Positions 32,359 to 40,866 of a stretch of 64,000 nt of DNA are shown piece after piece; position 1 is the first letter of the stretch, and every line of letters starts with the position of its first letter. Source of the DNA: JAVKFY01 sp040223615 (GTDB lineage: Bacteria; Pseudomonadota; Alphaproteobacteria; GCA-2731375). Made by a program: the position numbers and the translations under genes. Location: NCBI GenBank assembly GCA_040223615.1, contig JAVKFY010000009.1:62001-126000 (forward strand). Direction: 5' to 3'. The notes below the pieces were generated by a model, which had not been told where the DNA came from, did not search any database, and saw nothing but the letters and a program-made list of their open reading frames with translations.

Positions 32359-33981
32359 ATGCTCTACTTCGCGCCCTGGAAAATTACCCTGGTCCTGGCC
32401 GTCTGCCTGATCGGCCTGGCCTTCTCGGTGCCCAACTTCCTGGGCGCCAAGGTCAACGAGTCGATCCCGGACTGGCTGCCGCACAACACCGTCAACCTTG
32501 GCCTGGACCTGCAGGGCGGCTCGCACCTGCTGCTGGAAGTCGACGTCAAGGCGGTGGCGGCGGAGCGCCTGGAAAGCGTCGTCGACCAGGTGCGCGACGC
32601 GCTGCGGTCCAAGCGCATCGGCTATCGCGGCCTGGGCGTGACCGGCAGCCGCGTGACCCTGAATGTGCGCGAGCCGGGCGAGACCGACACCGCGCTTGAG
32701 ACCATCCGCGACCTGGCAGTGCCGGTCAGCACAAACCCGCTGGCGGTGGCCAGCGGCGGCGGCCTCGACCTCGCCGTGGAACGCGACGGCGACAGCGGCA
32801 TCATCGTCACGTTGACCGACGAGGCAATCGCCGATCGGCGCCGCGCCGCCATCGAGCAGTCGATCGAGATCGTGCGCCGACGCATCGACGAGCTGGGCAC
32901 CCGCGAGCCGACGATCCAGCGCCAGGGCGAGGACCGCATCCTGGTGCAGGTGCCCGGCCTGGACGACCCGGAGCGGCTGAAGGCAATCCTGGGCCAGACC
33001 GCGAAGATGGTGTTCCGGCTGGTCGACATCACCACCAGCCCGGCCGAAGCCGCGCGCGGACGGGTGCCGCCGGGCTCGGAGTTGCTGGAATCGAACGAGC
33101 GCAATCCGGATGGCTCGCCGGTCGACACGTATGTGGTGCGCAAGCGGGTGATGGTCTCCGGCGATACCCTGATCGATGCGCAGCCCAGCTTCCGCGATGG
33201 CCAGCCGGTGGTGCTGTTCCGCTTCGACAGTGTCGGAGGCAAGAAGTTCGGCGACGTCACCAAGGACAATGTCGGCCGGCCCTTCGCCATCGTGCTTGAC
33301 GGCCGGGTGATCTCGGCGCCGGTGATCCGCTCGCCGATCCTGGGCGGCAGCGGCGAGATATCCGGCCGGTTCACGGTGCAGGAGGTGCAGGACCTGTCGC
33401 TGTTGCTGCGCGCCGGCGCGCTCCCCGCCCCGCTGGTAATCCTGGAGGAACGCACCGTCGGCCCGGCGCTGGGCGCCGACTCGATCGCCGCCGGCAAGAT
33501 CGCGGCGGTGATCGCGATCGTCGCGGTGATGGTGTTCATGATCGCCTGCTACGGCCTGTTCGGCGCCGTCGCCGACTTCACGTTGATGATCAACATGCTG
33601 CTGATCCTGGGCGCGTTGTCCGGGCTGCAGGCGACGCTGACCCTGCCCGGCATCGCCGGCATCGTGCTGACCGTCGGCATGGCGGTTGACGCCAACGTGC
33701 TGGTGTTCGAACGCATCCGCGAGGAGATACGCGCCGGCAAGACGCCGTTCGCGGCGATGGAGGCCGGCTACAGCCGCGCGCTGGGCACCATCCTGGACGC
33801 CAACATCACCACTTTCATCGCCGCCGCGATCCTGTTTGCCATGGGCTCCGGCCCGGTGAAGGGCTTCGCGGTGACGCTGGGCATCGGCATCATCACCTCG
33901 GTGTTCACCGCGGTCACGGTGTCGCGCCTGATCCTGTCCCTGTGGCTACGCCGGACCCGCCCGGCGAGCCTGCCGATCTGA
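32359..33981 (+). CDS. secD: protein translocase subunit SecD
   Basis: 540 residues. The first helix is followed by GLDLQGGSHLLLEVD, the P1 periplasmic domain, and the C-terminal six-helix RND-like block with GMAVDANVLVFERIREE and LDANITTFIAAAILF. It uses the proton motive force with SecF to pull proteins out of the Sec channel on the periplasmic side. It starts with ATG at 32359, 9 bp after yajC. Confidence 0.98.
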   Translation: MLYFAPWKITLVLAVCLIGLAFSVPNFLGAKVNESIPDWLPHNTVNLGLDLQGGSHLLLEVDVKAVAAERLESVVDQVRDALRSKRIGYRGLGVTGSRVTLNVREPGETDTALETIRDLAVPVSTNPLAVASGGGLDLAVERDGDSGIIVTLTDEAIADRRRAAIEQSIEIVRRRIDELGTREPTIQRQGEDRILVQVPGLDDPERLKAILGQTAKMVFRLVDITTSPAEAARGRVPPGSELLESNERNPDGSPVDTYVVRKRVMVSGDTLIDAQPSFRDGQPVVLFRFDSVGGKKFGDVTKDNVGRPFAIVLDGRVISAPVIRSPILGGSGEISGRFTVQEVQDLSLLLRAGALPAPLVILEERTVGPALGADSIAAGKIAAVIAIVAVMVFMIACYGLFGAVADFTLMINMLLILGALSGLQATLTLPGIAGIVLTVGMAVDANVLVFERIREEIRAGKTPFAAMEAGYSRALGTILDANITTFIAAAILFAMGSGPVKGFAVTLGIGIITSVFTAVTVSRLILSLWLRRTRPASLPI

Positions 33982-33991
33982 GGCTGGCGCG

Positions 33992-34939
33992 ATGATCCGC
34001 CTGAAGCTGGTTCCCGACCAGACCAACATCCCGTTCCTGAAGTGGCGCAAGGTGGCGGCGGTCATCTCCATCGTCGCGGTGCTGGGCTCGTTGGTGCTGG
34101 CCTTCGTGCCGGGGCTGAATTTCGGCATCGATTTCCGTGGCGGCATCCTGATCGAGATCAAGACCGTCTCGGTGCCCGACCTGGGCGCGATGCGCACCGA
34201 GCTGAACGGGCTCGGCCTCGGCGAGGTCGCGCTGCAGGAATTCGGCGCCGAGACCGACATCCTGATCCGCGTCGAGCAGCAGCCCGGGGGCGCCCCGGCG
34301 CAGCAGGCCGCGGTGGAGAGGATCAAGACCGCGCTGGGCCAGATGGTCGGCGACGACATCGACTACCGGCGCACCGAGTTCGTCGGCCCGAAAGTCTCCG
34401 GCGAGCTGATCGAAGCCGGCATCATCGCCGTGGCGCTCGCCGTGGTGATGATGCTGGTCTACATCTGGTTCCGGTTCGAGTGGCACTTCGGGCTCGGCGC
34501 CGTGGTGGCGCTGGTGCACGACGTGGCGATCTCCATCGGCCTGTTCGGCGCCACCCAGATGGAGTTCAACCTGGCCACCATCGCCGCGCTGCTGACCATC
34601 GTCGGCTACTCGATCAACGACACCGTGGTGGTGTTCGACCGGGTGCGCGAGAACCTGCGGCGCTACAAGACCCGGCCGCTGCTGGAGGTGCTGAACGTGT
34701 CGGTCAACGACACGCTGGCGCGCACCACGATGACCTCGGTGACGACCTTGCTGGCGCTGTTCGCCTTGCTGATCTTCGGCGGCGAGGTGATCCGCAGCTT
34801 CGTGGTGGCGATGATCTGGGGCATCGTCATCGGCACCTACTCGTCGGTCTTCGTCGCCGCCCCGCTGCTGGTCTGGCTCGGCCTGGAGAAGCAGCGCCGG
34901 CGCGAGGCGAGCGAGGAAGCCGCCGAACCCGCCGCCTAG
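33992..34939 (+). CDS. secF: protein translocase subunit SecF
   Basis: 315 residues. The motif FGIDFRGGILIEIKT is near the N-terminus, followed by GPKVSGELIEAGIIAVALA and the membrane signature TIVGYSINDTVVVFDRVREN. Partner of SecD in the same operon, 10 bp downstream. Six membrane helices are expected. Confidence 0.98.
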   Translation: MIRLKLVPDQTNIPFLKWRKVAAVISIVAVLGSLVLAFVPGLNFGIDFRGGILIEIKTVSVPDLGAMRTELNGLGLGEVALQEFGAETDILIRVEQQPGGAPAQQAAVERIKTALGQMVGDDIDYRRTEFVGPKVSGELIEAGIIAVALAVVMMLVYIWFRFEWHFGLGAVVALVHDVAISIGLFGATQMEFNLATIAALLTIVGYSINDTVVVFDRVRENLRRYKTRPLLEVLNVSVNDTLARTTMTSVTTLLALFALLIFGGEVIRSFVVAMIWGIVIGTYSSVFVAAPLLVWLGLEKQRRREASEEAAEPAA

Positions 34940-34942
34940 CCG

Positions 34943-35317
34943 GTGGACCTCGAGCCCAAACCCGCCGAGGGACGGCAGCCGATCCAGAGCTACGGCGACG
35001 GCGGCTTTCGCATCGCGGAGCGGCGCATCGAAGGCGCGATGCTGGTGCTGCCGATGCGCGCCGTGGCCTGGCCGGTCGACGCCATGGCCTCGATAACCCT
35101 GGACAGCCTGGGACCACTGCGCGAGGCCGCCGGCGAGCTCGACCTCCTCTTGCTTGGCTGCGGACCCCGGATCGAGCCATTGGACGCTGGCGTGCGTCGC
35201 GAGGTGCGCAACTGGGGCATCGCCATCGAGCTGATGGATACCGGCGCCGCGTGCCGCACCTATAACGTCCTGCTGGCCGAAGAACGCCGCGTCGCCGCGG
35301 CGCTGCTGCCGGTGTAG
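34943..35317 (+). CDS. Mth938-like domain protein (NDUFAF3 homologue)
   Basis: 124 residues with the Mth938/NDUFAF3 fold: IQSYGDGGFRIAERRIEGAM, VLPMRAVAWPV and LLLLGCGPRIEPLDAGVR, then IELMDTGAACRTYNVLLAEERRVAAAL. In mitochondria the relative helps assemble complex I. In bacteria it usually follows secF, as here with a 3-bp gap, and its role is untested. GTG start at 34943. A strong hairpin terminator follows. Confidence 0.93.
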   Translation: MDLEPKPAEGRQPIQSYGDGGFRIAERRIEGAMLVLPMRAVAWPVDAMASITLDSLGPLREAAGELDLLLLGCGPRIEPLDAGVRREVRNWGIAIELMDTGAACRTYNVLLAEERRVAAALLPV

Positions 35318-35370
35318 CTGGCAACAGCACGCACTTCGCTGATATCGCGGCGCGTTTCGAATCCTGAAAC

Positions 35371-35403
35371 GAAAAAGGGCGCCGGCATTCCGGCGCCCTT
35401 TCG
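35371..35403. terminator. bidirectional rho-independent terminator
   Basis: aaagggcgccgg (35374-35385) pairs with ccggcgcccttt (35390-35401), giving a 12-bp stem with a 4-nt loop (catt). An A-run on the left supplies the U-tract for the minus strand, and a short T-run on the right for the plus strand. It lies between the convergent secF operon and sodB and can end both. Confidence 0.92.
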
Positions 35404-35421
35404 CGTTCGGTGTCGCGTCGC

Positions 35422-36015
35422 TCAGCCGATGTTGGCTTCCGCGAAGTCCCAGTTCACCAGGTTCTCCAGGTAAGCCTTAAGGAAGGCCGGCCGGGCATTC
35501 TGGTAGTCCAGGTAGTAGGCATGCTCCCAGACGTCGCAGGTCAGGATCGGCTTGGCGCTGCCGGAGACCGGGGTCTCCGCATTCGGGGTCTTGGTCACCG
35601 CCAGCTTGCCGCCGTCGAGCACCAGCCAGGCCCAGCCGCTGCCGAACTGGGTGGCGCCGGCGGTCGAGAAGGCCTCAGCGAACTTGTCGAAGCTGCCGAA
35701 GGCATCGTCGATCATCTTGGCGACCTTGCCCGACGGCGCGCCGCCGCCGCCCGGCTTCATCGAATTCCAGAAAAAGGTATGATTCCAGACTTGGGCGGCG
35801 TTGTTGAAGATGCCGGCCTTGGAGGCGTCGCCCGCCGTGGCCTTGATGATCTCCTCCAAGGACTGGTCCGCCATCGGCGTGTCCTTGGTCAAGTTGTTCA
35901 GGTTGGTGACGTAGGTGGCGTGGTGCTTGCCGTGGTGGAACTCGAAGGTCCGCGCACTCATGTGCGGCTCCAACGCGTTCGCCGCATACGGCAGGTCGGG
36001 CAGGGTAAAGGCCAT
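35422..36015 (-). CDS. sodB: superoxide dismutase (Fe/Mn family)
   Basis: 197 residues. Metal ligands are visible as His in FEFHHGKHHATYV, His in VWNHTFFWNSM, and Asp and His in LTCDVWEHAYYLDYQNARP. DVWEHAYYLDY is the family signature, and length and composition fit the iron type usual in this class. It converts superoxide to peroxide in the cytoplasm. The ATG at 36015 is 80 bp from the divergent NDUFAF6-like gene. Confidence 0.95.
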   Translation of the reverse strand: MAFTLPDLPYAANALEPHMSARTFEFHHGKHHATYVTNLNNLTKDTPMADQSLEEIIKATAGDASKAGIFNNAAQVWNHTFFWNSMKPGGGGAPSGKVAKMIDDAFGSFDKFAEAFSTAGATQFGSGWAWLVLDGGKLAVTKTPNAETPVSGSAKPILTCDVWEHAYYLDYQNARPAFLKAYLENLVNWDFAEANIG

Positions 36016-36095
36016 GGATCACTCCCTCGCTTGTCTGATTGCGCCTCTCGCGTGCAGGTATAGGCCAGGTACGAACAGTTCTCAACGGCGCCACG

Positions 36096-36938
36096 ATGTC
36101 GTTCTCTGACAACGACGACGGCGGCGCGCGGGCCTACTGCGCGGGCGCGGTGCGCGACGGCGACCACGACCGCTGGCTGACAACGCTGTTCGCCCCTGGT
36201 TCGTTGCGTGGCGATCTGCTGGTGCTCTACGCCTGCAATCTGGAGCTCGCCCGTACCGCGGAGGTGGTGAGCGAGCCGATGCTGGGCCAGATCCGGCTGC
36301 AATGGTGGCGCGAGGCCGCCGCGGAGGTTGCCAACGGCACACCGCGCCGGCATCCGGTGGTCGAGGCCCTGACCGCGCTGCACCGGCGCCGGCCGCTGCC
36401 GCTGGCGGAACTGAACCGGCTGATCGACGCGCGCGAGCAGGACCTGGCGGCCGAGCCGTTCGCCGACCTGCCGGCGTTTCTCGACTACACCACGGCGACC
36501 AGCGCGCCGCTTGCGCGGCTGGCATTGGCCGCGCTCGACGCCGAGACGGACCAGGCGGAACCGGCGGCGCGGGCCTATGCGATCGTCGGACTGCTGCGCG
36601 CCCTGCCGTTCTGGGCCCGTGAGCGGCGGCTGGCGCTGCCGTTGGATATGTTGACGGAAGCCGGACTCACGGCGGAGGACGTCTATCGCCGTCGCCGGCG
36701 GCCGGAACTGGCGCAGGTGGTGGAGAAGCTGTCGCGACAGGCGGAAACCGACCTCGCCGCGCTACGACGGCCGCAGGCGGCGGCGTTGCCCGCCCTGTTG
36801 CCGGCGACACTGGCACGGCTGCACCTGGCGCGGTTGGCGCGCGCCGGGCACGACCCGTTTACCCTGGCCGAACAGCCGCCCCCGGCGCTGGCGGCGCCAC
36901 TGCGGCTATGGTGGGCGGCGCGACGCGGCCGGCCCTGA
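36096..36938 (+). CDS. squalene/phytoene synthase-like protein (NDUFAF6 type)
   Basis: 280 residues of the trans-isoprenyl diphosphate synthase-like fold. DGDHDRWLTTLFAPGSLRGD, VLYACNLELAR and EPMLGQIRLQWWREAAAEV match the NDUFAF6 group. The DxxxD substrate motifs of true squalene or phytoene synthases are not apparent, so it is probably not an isoprenoid synthase. The mitochondrial homologue is a complex I assembly factor. Finding it near the Mth938/NDUFAF3-like gene in the same region is suggestive of related roles. Confidence 0.88.
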   Translation: MSFSDNDDGGARAYCAGAVRDGDHDRWLTTLFAPGSLRGDLLVLYACNLELARTAEVVSEPMLGQIRLQWWREAAAEVANGTPRRHPVVEALTALHRRRPLPLAELNRLIDAREQDLAAEPFADLPAFLDYTTATSAPLARLALAALDAETDQAEPAARAYAIVGLLRALPFWARERRLALPLDMLTEAGLTAEDVYRRRRRPELAQVVEKLSRQAETDLAALRRPQAAALPALLPATLARLHLARLARAGHDPFTLAEQPPPALAAPLRLWWAARRGRP

Positions 36939-36956
36939 CCCGCCGCGTCGCCCCGG

Positions 36957-37667
36957 TCAGGCCGTGTCGCGGCGCCGCGAGCGGTCCAGCTTCGCGGCGC
37001 GGCGCGACTTGTCGCGATACATCTGCGCGTCGGCCGCGTTGAGCAGCCGGTCGGGATCGGCGTCGGGTTCGTAGGGCACGACGCCCATCGAGATCTGCAC
37101 CGGCAAAGTGGTCTCGTCGAACAGCGTGGTCGTGCGGTTGAGCTGGGCCTGCAGGTTGCGGGCCCGAGCATGGCCTTCGGCCGGCGGGGTGCGCAGCAGG
37201 ATCATCGCGAATTCGTCGCCACCGAGCCGCGCGACCACGTCGGTGTTGCGCACGGCGCCGGCCATGCCGGCCGCGCAAGCCTGCAACAGCGCGTCGCCGG
37301 CGGCGTGGCCGAGGACATCGTTGACGTGCTTCAGGTTGTCGAGGTCGAAGATCGCCAGCACACCGGTCTCGCCGTGCCGCGTGGCCAGCGCAAGCGCGCG
37401 CTCAAGCTGCTGATCGAAGCCGCGCCGATTGGCCAGGCCGGTCAGGGGATCGGTCACCGACAAGGACTGCAGGTGATCGATCTGCGCCGACTGAATCGCC
37501 AGCTGCTGATACGCCTCGACGGCGTAGCCAAGCGCCTGCTGCACCATTTTCCAGGGGTCGCCATCGTGCGACTGCGCCTGGTCGTGCAAGGTGAGGATCG
37601 CCGACGGCGCGACGTCGTTCGGCAGTCCAAGCTCGGCAAATGAAGGGGAGGTGGTCGCCATACTCAT
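36957..37667 (-). CDS. diguanylate cyclase (GGDEF)
   Basis: 236 residues from the ATG at 37667 (or 37661). The N-terminal 70 residues are helical with no recognised sensor. The GGDEF domain follows: SVTDPLTGLANRRGFDQ, FDLDNLKHVND and ARLGGDEFAMIL. The allosteric inhibition site RxxD is present as RNTD five residues before GGDEF. It should make c-di-GMP from GTP. Its divergent neighbour is eipB. Confidence 0.93.
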   Translation of the reverse strand: MSMATTSPSFAELGLPNDVAPSAILTLHDQAQSHDGDPWKMVQQALGYAVEAYQQLAIQSAQIDHLQSLSVTDPLTGLANRRGFDQQLERALALATRHGETGVLAIFDLDNLKHVNDVLGHAAGDALLQACAAGMAGAVRNTDVVARLGGDEFAMILLRTPPAEGHARARNLQAQLNRTTTLFDETTLPVQISMGVVPYEPDADPDRLLNAADAQMYRDKSRRAAKLDRSRRRDTA

Positions 37668-37920
37668 GAGCCCTCGGTTCCTTGCGCTGGTTGCGTCCAC
37701 ACAGGAGCAATCCCGGTGCCAGCAAGAATGTTCCCGGAAACCGCGGTTTCTCGCCGCAGCGGGCCGCCGCGCGGTGGGCAAGAAATGACCGTCCGGCAAG
37801 ATCTGCCGGCGCATCCGGGGTCGCCGCAAAGTTGTGACCGAGATATTTGCTGACTTGAGACTATATTGAGGCAAGACTGCGATTCGCGGTTTCGCACACC
37901 TTGGAAGGAGTTCACCGCAT

Positions 37921-38733
37921 ATGAGGACATTGCTGGCCGGCATCGCGCTGGTCGCGATCCTCGCCCCGCTGGCGGCTCAGGCCGGTCCGCCACGACTGGT
38001 CCCGCATCGGGCCGTGTTCGACCTGAGCCTGCGCGACGGGGCCAGCGACGGCGGCATCGAGCGGCTGGACGGGCGCCTGGTGTTCGAGCTGCAGAGCGAC
38101 TGCCAGGGCTATGTGCTGAACCAGCGCATCTTCACCCGCGCCACCGACGGCAGCGGCCAGGCGGTCGCCAACGACTACAACGTCTCCACCTGGGAAAGCG
38201 ACGACGGCACGCTGTACCGCTTTTCGGTGCGCAATGAGGTCAACGGCCAGGTGATCGAGGTGGTCGACGGCCAGGCCTCGCTGGACGGCCCCGGCGGCGC
38301 CGGCTCCGTCACCTTTGTCGAGCCGGCCGAGGCCGTCGCCAAGCTGCCGGCCGGCACCGTGTTTCCCAGCGAACATACCGCCATGGTGGTCGCCGCCGCC
38401 GAGGACGGGCGCCGGGTGTTGTCGGTACCCGTGTTCGACGGCTCCGGCGAGGACGGCCTGTCCAACACCTTCGCGGTGATCGGCCCGGCCCGGCCCGGCC
38501 CGGATGCCGCCGACTGGCCGCTGATGGTGGGCAAGCGCTCGTGGTCGGTGAACCTGGCCTACTTCCCGGTCCGCGTCGACGGCGAACGCAGCGCCGCGGA
38601 GGTGCCGGAGATGGAGATCAAGGCGACGCTGTTCGAGAACGGCGTGACCAAGGATCTGGTACTGGACTACGGCGACCTGGTGCTCGACGGCAAGATGATC
38701 GAGCTCAAGGCCCTGCCGGTCCCGAACTGCTAG
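37921..38733 (+). CDS. eipB: EipB-like cell envelope integrity protein (DUF1849)
   Basis: 270 residues with a signal peptide (LLAGIALVAILAPLAAQAG). The mature beta-rich domain has LVPHRAVFDLSLRDG, GRLVFELQSDCQGY and the WESDDGTLYRFSVRNEVNG segment. The two cysteines, C61 and the C-terminal C270, correspond to the disulfide described for EipB of Brucella. It is a periplasmic beta-spiral protein needed for envelope integrity in that genus. A ggaaggag site precedes the ATG at 37921. Confidence 0.92.
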   Translation: MRTLLAGIALVAILAPLAAQAGPPRLVPHRAVFDLSLRDGASDGGIERLDGRLVFELQSDCQGYVLNQRIFTRATDGSGQAVANDYNVSTWESDDGTLYRFSVRNEVNGQVIEVVDGQASLDGPGGAGSVTFVEPAEAVAKLPAGTVFPSEHTAMVVAAAEDGRRVLSVPVFDGSGEDGLSNTFAVIGPARPGPDAADWPLMVGKRSWSVNLAYFPVRVDGERSAAEVPEMEIKATLFENGVTKDLVLDYGDLVLDGKMIELKALPVPNC

Positions 38734-38761
38734 GACCGTCCGGCCAGAATACCGGCCCGGG

Positions 38762-38977
38762 CTATTCGTCGTGCGCGCGGTCGGCAAACCGCTTCAGCAG
38801 CACGCCGAGACCCGCCAGCGATGCCGCGCCCAGCAGCAGCAGGCCGGCGACACGCAGCATGTCGCCCATCGAGTCGGAATACGGCCCGTAGCCGGCGACC
38901 AGCGCGCCGCATATCGCCAGAAACACCGCGATCAGCCATGCCAGTCCGGCGATGTGCGTGAGAATATCGGGTGGCAT
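38762..38977 (-). CDS. small two-helix membrane protein, unknown
   Basis: 71 residues: MPPDILTHIAGLAWLIAVFL leads into the first helix, and a second (LRVAGLLLLGAASLAGLGVLL) precedes the charged end KRFADRAHDE. No family recognised. It lies 32 bp downstream of the CmcJ/NvfI-like gene on the same strand and is probably co-transcribed with it. Confidence 0.6.
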   Translation of the reverse strand: MPPDILTHIAGLAWLIAVFLAICGALVAGYGPYSDSMGDMLRVAGLLLLGAASLAGLGVLLKRFADRAHDE

Positions 38978-39009
38978 GCGAACCGGTGCCGCCGACGCGG
39001 CGTCCCGCC

Positions 39010-40248
39010 CTAGAAGAACACGTAGGAACGGACCACGACGTTCTTGCGGCACGGCGCGTCGGGCGGCGCCGTCGGATCGACCGCGGCGGTGTGGAACGAC
39101 CAGCGCGATACCGAGCCGTCGGTCACCGAGTCGTAGCACTTCAGCATCGAGACCTCGCTCGGCGTCTGCCGCGGGAACCAGTACCACTCGTGGTCGGGGC
39201 GGTTGGTGAACCGCGTGGTCTCGCCGACCCGGTCGTCGTAGATGCGGTAGTTGGTGATGTAGGGCTGGTCGGCGAAGGACGGCCAGGCGCACAGCACGAA
39301 GGGGTACTGCCCCACCGTCTCCATCGGCTTGGCCAGGTTGATCGACATAAACCGCCGCGACATCTTCGCGTCGGCCTCGGCGTCGGTGTAGTGCTGCTCG
39401 CGACCGAAGTTGCGCAGGTTCTTGGTCAGCAGCTCGCGACAGCGCACCCGGCCGCTATTGTCGTTCAGGTCGTTGTGCACGAGGTTGGCGTAGCTGGCGT
39501 TCACGCCCGGGTTCTTGGCGTCCTGATCCTCGGTGCGGTCGCCCTGGTAGTCCTTGTCGAAGACGTCGTGGTTGTAGACCAGCGCGTCGGTGGCGCCGGG
39601 GAAGAAGTCGAGCAGCAGCTTCTCGATCTCGGGGTAGAACACCCGCTCGACCTCGGCCGAGTCATAGAAGTTCATGCACTTGGATTCGCAATGCGCCAGC
39701 GCGACGCCGAGCCGGTCCATGCAGTCGGGGCTGCTGGGCGACAGGCCGGGGTGGTAGTCGCCGATCCGGCGCGCGTCGCGCAGCACATGCGGGAAGTACA
39801 GGTTGCGGCGCTTGTTGTTGTCTTCCGCTGTGCGCAGCAGTTTCGCCTCGTCGGCGCGCGACGGGTCGTGCCACAACGCGTTCGATGGAACCACGGAATA
39901 GCTCGGCTGCTCGAAGGCAGTATAGGGCAGTGGCAGCACCACGCCGCCTTCCGGCGCGGTCATGCCCTGCGCGCGAATGTGGTCCAGGCACGCCTCATAG
40001 GTGCGGAAGCCGACGCCCCACTCGGTTTCGATCGGGGCCGAGCCGGCGCGGTCCATCTTGTCGATGAACGCCTGCGCCGCCGGATCGGCGGCCAGGGCCA
40101 GCGCGTGCTTCAACGCCTCGGCGGTGCCGCCGTCGCCGTTGCGCTCGAACGCCATGTAGGACCGGCCGCCATTGGCGGCGATCGGCGCCGGCTGGCCTTG
40201 CGTGAGTTCGAAAGATGGCACGTAGGTCTTGGCTTCGAGCCCGTCCAT
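39010..40248 (-). CDS. CmcJ/NvfI-family oxidoreductase-like protein
   Basis: 412 residues from the ATG at 40248. The C-terminal half has the landmarks of the CmcJ/NvfI (Asab/isoprenoid dioxygenase-like) group: ALVYNHDVF, NLVHNDLNDNSG, EWYWFPRQTPSEVSMLKCYD and RWSFHTAAVDPTAPPDAPCR before RKNVVVRSYVFF. Fungal and actinobacterial relatives act in secondary metabolism. The N-terminal 130 residues are unlike the core and I do not recognise them. The reaction is unknown. It is followed by a small membrane-protein gene. Confidence 0.72.
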   Translation of the reverse strand: MDGLEAKTYVPSFELTQGQPAPIAANGGRSYMAFERNGDGGTAEALKHALALAADPAAQAFIDKMDRAGSAPIETEWGVGFRTYEACLDHIRAQGMTAPEGGVVLPLPYTAFEQPSYSVVPSNALWHDPSRADEAKLLRTAEDNNKRRNLYFPHVLRDARRIGDYHPGLSPSSPDCMDRLGVALAHCESKCMNFYDSAEVERVFYPEIEKLLLDFFPGATDALVYNHDVFDKDYQGDRTEDQDAKNPGVNASYANLVHNDLNDNSGRVRCRELLTKNLRNFGREQHYTDAEADAKMSRRFMSINLAKPMETVGQYPFVLCAWPSFADQPYITNYRIYDDRVGETTRFTNRPDHEWYWFPRQTPSEVSMLKCYDSVTDGSVSRWSFHTAAVDPTAPPDAPCRKNVVVRSYVFF

Positions 40249-40458
40249 GATTGCGCTCCTCATCCGCTTTTGCTCATCGTGGCACAGCACGGCGGCACTT
40301 CAAAGATGGCGTCGAGCAGCGCCGCGTTACCGCAACTCGCGCCAGCTATCCCGGCGGTCGAGACAGGTGGTACCGTCGCCAATGGCGCCACCGGCGCGGT
40401 CGCCATCGAACGTGGCCGCCGACCGGGAAAACGCCTGAAACAACAAGGAGAGAAAGCG

Positions 40459-40836
40459 GTGTTTTCACACATATTCGTCGGTGCCGACGACGTCGACGCA
40501 TCGAAGAAATTCTACGACGCGGCGCTCGGCGCGATCGGCGTGCCGGAGGGCAAGGCCGATCCCAAGGGCCGGGTGTTCTATCGCACGCAGACCGGCATGT
40601 TCGGCATCAGCAAGCCGATCGACGGCGCCGCGGCGACGCATGCCAACGGCGGCACCATCGGCTTCGCCTGCGACACCCCGGAGAAGGTCAAGGCGTTCCA
40701 CGACGCCGGCGTCGCCAATGGCGGCAAGAGCATCGAGGATCCGCCGGGCTGGCGCGAGGGTGGACCGGCCAAGCTCTACCTGGCCTACCTGCGCGATCCC
40801 TGCGGCAACAAAATCTGCGCGCTGCATCGCGGCTGA
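40459..40836 (+). CDS. VOC-family (glyoxalase/dioxygenase fold) protein
   Basis: 125 residues. FSHIFVGADDVDASKKFYDA is the first beta-alpha unit, and GFACDTPEKVKAFHDAGVAN plus YLAYLRDPCGNKICALHRG the second, as in vicinal-oxygen-chelate proteins. Function within this broad superfamily is unknown. The start is a GTG at 40459 with a caaggagag ribosome site. The longer upstream open frame is a shadow of the CmcJ-like gene. Confidence 0.88.
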   Translation: MFSHIFVGADDVDASKKFYDAALGAIGVPEGKADPKGRVFYRTQTGMFGISKPIDGAAATHANGGTIGFACDTPEKVKAFHDAGVANGGKSIEDPPGWREGGPAKLYLAYLRDPCGNKICALHRG

Positions 40837-40866
40837 CGCGTGCCGGGCCGGCGCCAAGGCGCCGGC

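Noticed and set aside
38971..40458. 496-codon extension ahead of the VOC gene
   Set aside because: Antisense to the CmcJ-like gene; the VOC domain and ribosome site define a start at 40459.
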